Of a stretch of DNA of 64,000 nt, positions 48,604 through 57,569 are shown one piece after another. Position numbers and translations under genes: made by a program. The stretch spans positions 3,917,001-3,981,000 of the forward strand of contig NC_092568.1 of assembly GCF_037975245.1 (NCBI RefSeq). Reading direction: 5' to 3'. Every line of letters begins with the position of its first letter. The stretch's first letter is position 1. Source of the stretch: Apostichopus japonicus (Eukaryota; Echinodermata; Holothuroidea; Aspidochirotida; Stichopodidae). The notes beneath the pieces are model-generated. The model saw nothing but the letters and a program-made list of their open reading frames with translations. It was not told where the DNA came from and did no database searches.

Positions 48604-50618
48604 GCCGAAACCCGGGAAAGTTCAGAACTCGTTTGAGTTCTCCGGATATGATTTGAACCAGGGACCTTTAGATCTTCAGTCTAACGCTCTCCCAACTGAG
48701 CTATTTCGGCAGTTAGGAAAAGATAGATGCCATTAAATAATAAGCAATTAGTTAAATGATGTATAAATTTAAGTCTGAAGTGACTTCTCTTCATACCAAG
48801 AAAGGATTAAAAGTGCGTCCTCTTTACTAATAAATTCAAAACAATCAAGTACAGCTCAATTTAAGTCAAAAAGAAGAAGAAAGAAAATGTACTTGCCGAA
48901 ACCCGGGAAAGTTCAGAACTCGTTTGAGTTCTCCGGAAGTGATTTGAAGCAGGGACCTTTAGATCTTCAGTCTAACGCTCTCCCAACTGAGCTATTTCGG
49001 CAGCTAGGAAAGGATAGATGCAATTAAATAATAAGCAATTATTTTGATAAAGTATAAATTTAAGTCTGAAGTGACTTCTCTTAATACTTAGTAGTGATTA
49101 AAAGTGCGTCGTCTTCTTAATAAATTCAAAACAATCAAAGTAGGCTCAATTAAAATAAAGAAAATGTACTTGCCGAAACCCGGGAAAGTTCAGAACTCGT
49201 TTCAGTTCTCCGGATATGATTTGAACCAGGGACCTTTAGATCTTCAGTCTAACGCTCTCCCAACTGAGCTATTTCGGCAGATAGGAAAAGATAGATGCCA
49301 TTAAATAATAAGCAATTATTTTGATGATGTATAAATTTAAGTCTGAAGTGACTTCTCTTCACACCAAGAATTGATTAAAGTGCGTCCTCTTTACTAATAA
49401 ATTCAAAACAATCAAGTACAGCTCAATTTAAGTCAAAAAGAAGAAGAAAGAAAATGTACTTGCCGAAACCCGGGAAAGTTCAGAACTCGTTTGAGTTCTC
49501 CGGATATGATTTGAACCAGGGACCTTTAGAATTCAGTATAACGCTCTCCCAACTGAGCTATTTCGGCAGATAGGAAAAGATAGATGCCATTAAATAATAA
49601 GCAATTATTTTAATGGTGTATAAATTTAAGTCTGAAGTGACTTCTCTTCATACCAAGAAGGGATTAAAAGTGCGTCCTCTTTTTTTCAAATAAATTCAAA
49701 ACAATCAAGTACAGCTCAATTTAAGTCAAAAAGAAGAAGAAAGAAAATGTACTTGCCGAAACCCGGGAAAGTTCAGAACTCGTTTGAGTTCTCCGGATAT
49801 GATTTGAACCAGGGACCTTTAGATCTTCAGTCTAACGCTCTCCCAACTGAGCTATTTCGGCAGATAGGAAAAGATAGATGCCATTAAATAATAAACAATT
49901 ATTTTGATGATATATAAATTTAAGTCTGAAGTGACTTCTCTTCATACCAAGAAGGGATTAAAAGTGCGTCCTCTTTACTAATAAATTCAAAACAATCAAG
50001 TACAGCTCAATTTAAGTCAAAAAGAAGGAGAAAGAAAATGTACTTGCCGAAACCCGGGAAAGTTCAGAACTCGTTTGAGTTCTCCGGAAGTGATTTGAAC
50101 CAGGGACCTTTAGATCTTCAGTCTAACGCTCTCCCAACTGAGCTATTTCGGCAGTTCGGAAAAGATAGATGCAATTAAATAATAAGCAACTATTTTGATA
50201 ATGTATAAATTTAAGTCTGAAGTGACTTCTCTTAATACTTAGTAGTGATTAAAAATGCGTCGTCTTCTTAATGAATTCAAAACCATCAAAGTAGGCTCAA
50301 TTAAAATTAAAAGAAAGAAAATGTACTTGCCGAAACCCGGGAAAGTTCAGAACTCGTTTCAGTTCTCCGGATATGATTTGAACCAGGGACCTTTAGATCT
50401 TCAGTCTAACGCTCTCCCAACTGAGCTATTTCGGCAGATAGGAAAAGATAGATGCCATTAAATAATAAGCAATTATTTTGATGATGTATAAATTTAAGTC
50501 TGAAGTGACTTCTCTTCATACCAAGAAGGGATTAAAAGTGCGTCCTCTTTACTAATAAATTCAAAACAATCAAGTACAGCTCAATTTAAGTCAAAAAGAA
50601 GAAGAAAGAAAATGTACT

Positions 50619-50725
50619 TGCCGAAACCCGGGAAAGTTCAGAACTCGTTTAAGGCTCCGGAAGTGATTTGAACCAGGGACCTTTAGATCTTCAGTCTAAC
50701 GCTCTCCCAACTGAGCTATTTCGGC
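50619..50725 (-). tRNA. Last recognisable tRNA-Phe-like unit of the array
   Basis: The acceptor, D and anticodon arms are intact, but one hairpin arm of the insert is mutated (CTCGTTTAAGGCTCC on the plus strand), breaking most of its stem. The spacer beyond it is already decayed. Confidence 0.7.
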
Positions 50726-50760
50726 AGCTATAGGCAATGATAGATGCCAATTAAAATATA

Positions 50761-51010
50761 TGCAACTATTTTGACCTTTGAATTATTTTGACATTTAGAT
50801 CTTCAATCATATCGCTCTCCCTGCAACAAAGCTATTTTGGCTGCACAGAAAAGATGATGCAAAATGCATTGCATAACATAATATTATTCTGAAAGCGTTT
50901 TAATTTAAATCTGAAATGATTGTCTTAATACTAAGCAGGAATCAGCTAGATGCATGATCCAAAAGAAAATTCCAAAGTTACAATCGACTGCCGAAACAAT
51001 TGAAATTTCA
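50761..51010 (-). repeat. Decayed edge of the satellite
   Basis: Diverged pieces of one more unit can be followed: TTTAGATCTTCAATCATATC, CGCTCTCCCTGCAACAAAGC and TTTTGGCTGCA (tRNA part, about 50792-50843), then degraded spacer and ACTGCCGAAACA near 50989. Such decay at array ends is normal for satellites kept uniform by unequal exchange. Confidence 0.7.
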
Positions 51011-52119
51011 GATCACTTAAAAAAGTTCTCCTGATAAACCGAGTTCTACGATTTATCTTATATTATTCCATGAAAATAATAACAATAAACATTTACACAC
51101 AAGTACAACCAATTCGTCTACGAAAATCATTACTTGTTTTATGCTCTATTATGAAACATATTCACGCGAAGAAAGTTAACCGTGTAGTTTTAAATGTTTA
51201 TCAATAAACAATCAGAAGTAAACAAAAGAAGTATACATTACCAACTCTTTCGAGTTGACTCTTGGTACTCACCATGCATGGAGTGGTATAAATACAGTAT
51301 CACAAAGAGAAATATAAGAGGTTATTATATCCTACCCTATACCATACCCTCGCCCACCCCTTCCTCACTTCAGCCCATCCGAATTCGGCGCTTTCTTCTT
51401 TCAAAAAACTTCTGAATCAAGTGAGTTAGCTGATACTGTACGCGAATACAGACAGCCGACAACGGTTATCCAAAAGGTGATTACAACAAAGAAAAAACCC
51501 TTTGAATGAATTATTGGCTAGATTCGTGTCTCCAATGTCATTAAACATCAAATATCAGTTGTTTTAAGAACTAGTGGAATTAGTTACTTAAATTGTTGCT
51601 ACAGAAAGTTATAAAAATTAATATTCAGCAATGAGATTTAAATGTAATGATACCTGAAGGAACAACCCTCCCCTCCGCTTTTCCTAGCCCAAAGATTGGG
51701 GGGGGGGAAGCTACTAAAGTAAACGACTGTGCTTAAACCATACTGTTTTGAAGTAGATAAATAGTTTTGTGAACGGTTTCTCTCTCTTTAATTATGTTTC
51801 TAATGGCCATAATTAGTATGGCATCATTTTCTGCTTCCTTGCAGTCGAAAGCCAGAGCATACCATACTCCAAGACTAATATCATGTGAAGTCATATCCGC
51901 CATGACAGCACTGGAACTATTATAGTATCCATTATATAAGAAATCCGGAGTATCAGTTGATAGTCCTTGTTTATAAAAAAGGAAAAAAAGTCTAAGCAAA
52001 CTTTAAATTATTATTTTCATCTTTAATAAGGGTAGTCCTGCTCAGTGCAGAAGCACTGCTTTCCAGATAATCGTCCGATATGCGTATAGCGTCCGATATG
52101 CTTATCGTCCGATTATCCA

Positions 52120-52149
52120 GGTTTATCACCGATAAACCTATGGTTTATC
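52120..52149. repeat. Three-arm alternating hairpin
   Basis: GGTTTATC-ACC-GATAAACC-TAT-GGTTTATC: the middle arm can pair perfectly (8 bp) with either outer arm, giving two mutually exclusive hairpins. CGTCCGAT repeats three times just before it (about 52071-52112). Confidence 0.8.
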
Positions 52150-52490
52150 TAACTAAATATATATTGAGCATTCGACTGGCCACAACCATATTAAACATTG
52201 TATTCAAACTTTAATCAGCCTATAGACCAATTAAGCACAACGTACTTTCAGCGTTTGTAGTCGTTACAATCATAAGTGCTCAAAGTGCCTTAACGATGAC
52301 GAAGATTCTCACAAAGTAATACGTCACATGCGCATATATAAACGGCCTTCTGATTCCTCGTGTGATGTAGCATGAAAAGTTGAAGTGTGATTGGGAATTT
52401 CAGATGATACGACAAACTTTCAGCCAATCATGAAGAAGTGAAACTTGCCACACGTTCAAGGCATATATCTTCTCATCTCTTGTCTGTAAT

Positions 52491-52574
52491 ATGTATGTAT
52501 GTATGTAAGTATGTATGTATGTATAATGTATGTATGTATGTATAATATGTATGTATAATGTATGTATGTATGTA
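52491..52574. repeat. (GTAT)n microsatellite
   Basis: An imperfect ATGT/GTAT tetranucleotide run of about 84 bp. Confidence 0.95.
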
Positions 52575-53265
52575 AAATATTCCATCTTGGCCCATTAATT
52601 ATACAACATTTGACGGCAGCACTATCCAGCTTACAAAATCATAACATACTATAGGCTATAAAATCGAACTCGAAATAATATTAACTTCTGTTATTTCTTA
52701 TCATACTTGTCATTTTTTTCTATCGAGTTCAGCTAATTGAATTGGGGTACCGTTCCCCCAAAGTAGATACCAAGGTGTCATATCCTGGAAACGCTTACTT
52801 AAGTTTAAATGACAAGTTTGGCTGAATTATTTAGAGAATAAACTACGTCATTGTAAAATAAAATATCACATAATGCAGAAATTGTGACAGATTATAGCCT
52901 CAATGATATGAACAGCCAAATATTTAACGTAAAATATGCCTTATATGAGAGTGTAATGTATTTGAACTTGTACGAAAACATAACATATAAATAGGCTACG
53001 GTTATATGCCAATATACGCATACGCAGAAATAAAAAAATACACAAGGTAACACATATTGGGTGCAATGAAAAAACTGAGAACGAATACAGCAAAACCGTG
53101 TAGCGATAATCATTGTTATTTTACGGTTGGATTTGATAAACCATTTGACGTACCATTGTAAATCATTAACAGAGTTTGATTTCATTTCAAATAACGATAT
53201 AGGGCCTAGGCTAAAAGTAAAAATAATGAATTATTTTAGATTTGTTTGTTCACGGTACATGTGGT

Positions 53266-53922
53266 CAAGGGCGGCGGAACCGGGGGGCACAGGGGGCACG
53301 TGCCCCCCCCCACTTTTCCTCAGGTTAAAAATGTGCCCTTTTTCTACATAAAAATTGAGGTGTCTCAAGATAGCAAGAGGCCAGGGAACCAGAATGAACA
53401 CTCGGGAAGGGCCGCTTCCGGCCATCTGAGGGGTTTGTAAAACCAAAAATTTTCTTGTACGCTCCGCGCCAACCGATGGTGGCGCTCCGCTCAGATAGTC
53501 GTGCATATAACTTTGCAAATCCTGGCTACGCCCTTGACTTTTAATGAATTTCTGTGAGTCAAACTCAAAGCTATTTCGAATGGAAAAAATTTGTTAAGAT
53601 ATTAACAAGGAATAAACTCTAATTCGGAAGATTCCTACATTAGCAACTAGCATGATTTCACCTCATTTTGTCTCAAAAGAAAACTTGTTCCTTGTTTCCC
53701 AATTTGCACATTGGATATTGCAGTGCTAGTATGCATATTTTCCTTGGGGGGGGGGGGGGGCGTTGATGGAGTGATGTGTATACGCAAATAAGATAATACA
53801 ATAAGAGTTATAAAGGGTACTAAATATCAGGCTGCATCAGTCCAATCGAATTTCTGCAAAGTGCCCTTTGATGTCGGTGCCCCCCCCCCCCCCCCAGATT
53901 AAAAGTGCTTCCGCCGCCCTTG
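53266..53922. mobile_element. hAT-type MITE, 657 bp, same family as 19704
   Basis: The inverted ends CAAGGGCGGCGGAA and TTCCGCCGCCCTTG are flanked by a perfect 8-bp duplication CATGTGGT (53258-53265 and 53923-53930). The subterminal GGGGGGCACAGGGGGCACG matches the right end of the copy in the satellite, inverted. It differs by an internal module (53398-53505) shared with the nested MITE at 14792. Confidence 0.95.
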
Positions 53923-53930
53923 CATGTGGT

Positions 53931-54933
53931 AATATATAAGCATGATTTTAAAGGTTTTATTGCGATGATAGTTTGAGAATCGAATCGAACCATCATACCA
54001 AACAATGGAAGGAAAAGTGGCTGAAGTGAGCTTTCGATTGACCCAAAAAGGGGCATGCATGGACGGCTCTCTTCGGGAGCCGCCCAACAACCAGGAATGC
54101 TCACGTATGCGGGAAAGAGACCGTACCATTCGCAGTGCACCCGGCCTCTTTCTCCTTATTAAAGACCGAAGTAAGAAACTTAGGTACAAGAGTAAATATA
54201 CAATTATTAAGTGGGAAATCGTTTATGAATTGTGCAAGCCTCCAACACTGATTTGATGAGAATATCTGCATATGTACGCTATACCTTGAAGTGGGCCTTA
54301 TGCTATACTCTACCGACAGAATTAAAAGCCCCAAAACTAGTCCGAGTAGCCATCATGTTACTGTTCATAATGTTTCCCCCTTTGCAGAACATTATTAAAA
54401 AATGCATATTTGCAGAGGAATGCATTTTTGCGTCATAATTTGTCAGTCCACATAGTCCTCTATGCAAAAATACAAATAATATGTTTGCCGTTGTTTTTCA
54501 AAAGTGTTGTAATATGAAGCAAGGCACAATTAGCTTGTTGTTCAGGGAAAGCAACTACAATTTGGTATTAAGAAAATATATGGCCACACTGATTATTGTG
54601 CATTAAAAAAAATCAAATAAAAGGCAGTCTCAAACTCGGTTGATCTTCAAACAGTATGGTAAGGCTCGATCTCGATCCTTCAAAGTTCAAGTCAACTGAA
54701 GGCGCCCATACTATCAGTTAGAAATAGTATGGTAACATTAGTAGTGCAGTACGTCACATGCACTTCTGTTGCAAGGATGAAACACTAATTTTGATTGGAC
54801 AGCTTTGACTTTAGTTTCTCCTCATTACCAATAGCAGAGGCCGATAAGAAACACGTTGTTGCTATCAACAAATTCTTCTGCTTAGGCAGTTTTACTCTTA
54901 GACTGGGCTAAGCTTACTACGATTATCCCCAAC
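53931..54933. promoter_or_regulatory. Intergenic region and probable promoter of the downstream gene
   Basis: No coding sequence found. The last 250 bp before the ATG at 54934 contain CCAAT-like words (GATTGGACAG, ACCAATAGC) and no clear TATA box near the start. Transcription start not determined. Confidence 0.35.
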
Positions 54934-54972
54934 ATGGGAGACGAAGAAATGGAATTCACCTCAAAGAAAAGG
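54934..54972 (+). CDS. IFT43: IFT43-like gene, coding exon 1
   Basis: ATG at 54934 encodes MGDEEMEFTSKKR, then the donor GGTAAGAG (phase 0). Joined to the next exons it gives an acidic start, then a basic K-K-G-R-R-A motif, then P-P-R-P-P-R-R-Q-x-G-W. This is the order I associate with the N-terminal half of intraflagellar transport protein 43, a subunit of the IFT-A complex that carries cargo back along cilia. The rest of the gene lies beyond the window, so identity rests on 90 or so residues. Intron 1 is about 5 kb and full of mobile elements. Confidence 0.6.
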
Positions 54973-55266
54973 GTAAGAGTGTAGCACAACACTTACTGTG
55001 ATGTATATACAACACTCAGTATTCACAGTTTCTTTTGACAGGCCGTTACCCGTAACTAAAGCTAGCTATATGTCTCAACTATAGTTATTGTATTATCATG
55101 GGCTTAGGCTATAGTAAGTTACACCATAGTATGCTACTTAGTACTAGTAGGCTCCAGTAGCCTACTACTACTAGTAACAATATACATTCGGAATACAGTA
55201 AGTAAGACTAACTTTAGGCCTACATGAGCTAAAGGCCTTAGCTGTTATATGATAATGTGGCCTAAC

Positions 55267-55456
55267 TTTAGAATCCGTACCATATGAATGGGAAAGCTTA
55301 CTTCGAATCGGCAGAATAAGGTTAGGGGTTAGGAAGTAGGGTTAGGCTAGGCCAGGGTTAGGGGTTAGTAATTAGGGTTAGGAAGTAGGGTAGGGAGTAG
55401 GGTTAGGAAGTAGGGTTAGGGGTAAGGAAGTAGGGTCGAATGGTACAGATTCTAAA
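55267..55456. mobile_element. Small inverted-repeat element filled with telomere-like repeats
   Basis: The ends TTTAGAATCCGTACCAT and ATGGTACAGATTCTAAA are inverted with one mismatch. Between them, about 55319-55434 is an irregular array of GGTTAGG, GGGTTAGG and GGAAGTAGGG, resembling animal TTAGGG telomere repeats. It is inside intron 1 of the IFT43-like gene. Confidence 0.65.
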
Positions 55457-55699
55457 TTAGTACCGATAATGTTAGTCCTGCAGTTGCCTAGGCCACATAT
55501 TTCTTTAGACTTGAGCAGTTAATGGCTAGGCTAGGCCTAATTTTTGTTGTAAAGTGGTAAACAGTAATATTTGGTAAAGTTCTGCGTGCCCCTCAAAATC
55601 CTGTACAGTACTATTACACCTAGCTTTGTACTTTGAGACACTTTAAATAATCATAGAATATTCTTCCCTATTAGCAGAATTATACAGTAAACTTTGAAG

Positions 55700-56149
55700 C
55701 AGGGGTTCCCTAACTGGGGTGCATGAACCCCCAGGGGGTGCGTGAGTCCATCCCAGGGGGTTCGTGAGACATTTCTGAAAGTCAAAACTAGATTACTTTT
55801 TGTTAAACTAAATTCTGATATATCGTATAACTAAGTAATGTACAAAAGTCGTACCTAACGACAGTCTCTTTTCGCGTTCCATACGCATATGTTGCCATAG
55901 TAGTACCATACCTTGCATGTGATAAATAACTATATTATAAAACGACACAGTCCGCATGACTTTGGTGAAGTTGGTGTACGCATGACAGTATGTCGTGAAG
56001 ATAAAGACCTGAACTTGATCTTCACTGTTATGCGTATTACAGTATATAGTATAATAATGACTCAGATCGTATCTTGAAAAGTTGGGGGTTCGTGGACAAC
56101 TCTGACATCCACAGCGGGTTCGTGGGGGAATAAAGTTAGGGAAACCCTG
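55700..56149. mobile_element. hAT-type MITE, 450 bp
   Basis: The end CAGGGGTTCCCTAAC mirrors GTTAGGGAAACCCTG with one mismatch. The flanks CTTTGAAG (55692-55699) and CTTTTAAG (56150-56157) form an 8-bp duplication with one mismatch. It is intronic and carries no transposase. Confidence 0.85.
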
Positions 56150-56525
56150 CTTTTAAGCATGTGCGAAGTTACTTTGAGCAGTTTGACGCTACAAGTATTG
56201 GCCTAGCATTTTTGTTTCTGCTCAAAACCATGGATGAAGTCACATTGCTCAAACATTGATCAAACTCCAAAGGAAAACAAAAACAGAACTTGATACCCTA
56301 CAGTTGGGATATTTTGAAACACAAACTGCAAAATTTGCTGAATATACAAGTGTTATCCAAGAAACTGTTCAACACTTGTGGTTAAAACTAAATTATGTAT
56401 GACACATCAAACCCAGTTCCTGATTACTAATTTCTCCAAGAAAATGAATGGGCCTAACTCAACATTAATTTGCATGCTATTTACTGTATACACTATACAC
56501 TACACACATTATACACTACTGTAGG

Positions 56526-57569
56526 TGTCACGAACGACTTTATTCATTGTACGTGTATTCAGTATACGCTGGTCTGGGTGATAAGTAGGTCACTCGTCGT
56601 GACTGATAACCGTGTTTAATTTTTCTGGAAGCGACGAGAAATAATGGCGCTATTCGGTATTAGCGATTACAAATTTCCAGAACATACGGGAAGTAATTTT
56701 TAGCAGGTGACCGGATATCGTCGACCAATGAACGTTGAACTATCAGTCGTATCTTCGAGACATGGATGATTCTCGATGTTATTCCGTCAGGATTCCTGGA
56801 AAAGAACTTTCCGGAGATTAAACCCCAGTTATATAAGAAGAGATATTTTCGGTGATTTTGGGTTTTTTATCGATCTAATTATCCAGTCGAGTTAGAATTA
56901 ACATGTTTTCTCAATAAACCTACGGAGGAGAATTGTGAGAAGAAATTCATCTGAGATAAAAGATTAATTATCGAGGGGACGGACGGAGGAACCGGTGGGC
57001 TGTTTGTTTATAAGATTGGTGCGTCGTTTAACCGGGACAGGCGTGACTTCGGCAGAGTTTTTCGGAGTTCACCCAGGAGGAAGCCATCCTTGGGATACAA
57101 AAGTTGAGTCGAATTGGACCAGCGGGGAACGGTTTTGCTCCTGACCAAGTCACGGGATACCAGCCTATGAGGGATACTCCCAACATCGTTGTTGGTGACG
57201 CAAGGAGGTCAGCACAGCTACGAAAGGAACCGAAAGCCGGCACGCGCCGCGTAAGATAAGTTATGTTATCTTTTAAAAATTTAACGGTCGTATAATATTG
57301 TAAAATCTGTCTGTAATATTCCAAATTTCTAGTACCAATAATCCTTGTACAAATCAGTAGAGATCGTATCATTGTAAATATATCGTTTTTTTGTTAACTT
57401 TCAGAAACCTCTCAGTAGTCTGTACTGTCTGTTGGTCCTTTGAGTTTACTTCCCTGAAATCTATCTAAAATTGTATTTTATCGGCTTTGAAGGCCAAGGA
57501 AAACCCGGGGTTGCAACAGAGGGGGCGCTAGAGGGTGCCATTTTGTATCATCCCACGGAAGTTGTGACA
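56526..57569 (+). mobile_element. Solo LTR, 1,044 bp
   Basis: It starts TGTCAC and ends GTGACA (standard TG...CA with a 6-bp inverted tip). The 5-bp flanks GTAGG and CTAGG differ at one position. A TATATAAG box lies near 56830 and an AATAAA near 56913, as expected for U3 and R. No internal retroviral or retrotransposon genes are present, so it is the product of LTR-LTR recombination. The orientation is from the TATA box; the family is unknown. Confidence 0.7.

Larger units (their letters stand above)
26224..50760 (-). repeat. Main tRNA-Phe satellite array, 86 units
   Basis: Head-to-tail units with mean period about 286 bp. The tRNA 3' ends (plus-strand left edges; each gene is 107-108 nt) are at 26259, 26549, 26833, 27116, 27407, 27691, 27974, 28265, 28549, 28832, 29112, 29403, 29686, 29969, 30260, 30543, 30829, 31112, 31401, 31684, 31967, 32258, 32541, 32832, 33115, 33406, 33689, 33980, 34263, 34554, 34845, 35124, 35415, 35698, 35981, 36272, 36555, 36844, 37127, 37416, 37699, 37982, 38273, 38564, 38847, 39138, 39421, 39712, 39995, 40286, 40569, 40860, 41151, 41430, 41721, 42004, 42294, 42576, 42870, 43150, 43441, 43732, 44011, 44302, 44583, 44874, 45165, 45448, 45739, 46030, 46309, 46600, 46877, 47168, 47459, 47742, 48033, 48324, 48603, 48894, 49171, 49461, 49754, 50045, 50328 and 50619. 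Spacings are mostly 283 or 291 bp. There is no A tail or target duplication between units, so it is a satellite and not stacked SINEs. Confidence 0.97.
51011..53257. other. Non-coding stretch beyond the array
   Basis: No gene could be supported. A minus-strand frame at 51733-51970, which follows an AG, is open for about 78 codons (ending YLLQNSMV) but I do not recognise it. ACGTCACATGCGCATATATAAA at about 52321-52342 looks like a CRE plus TATA box, with no coding exon found downstream. Confidence 0.4.

Noticed and set aside
20484-50461. A 66-88-residue plus-strand reading frame repeated in dozens of satellite units (contains KMYLPKPGKVQNSFEFSG and PLDLQSNALPTELFRQ)
   Set aside because: It starts at GTG or other non-ATG codons, runs antisense through the tRNA and its flank, and is stopped in the 291-bp units. 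It recurs only because the DNA repeats; the LDLQSNALPTEL string is the antisense of a tRNA-Phe.
26224-50760. CRISPR-like array
   Set aside because: The units are about 285 bp with no short repeat/unique spacer pattern, they contain tRNA genes, and the context is animal DNA.
26224-50760. Tandem SINEs
   Set aside because: There is no A tail, LINE-like 3' tail or target duplication at unit borders, and all units are strictly head-to-tail with constant spacers, as in a satellite.
54773-54875. RFX X-box for the cilium gene
   Set aside because: GTTGCTATCAAC and GTTGCAAGGATGAAAC resemble half-sites, but neither fits the 14-bp X-box spacing.
57028-57372. 114-residue minus-strand frame
   Set aside because: It lies wholly inside the solo LTR, has no known domain and starts without support.
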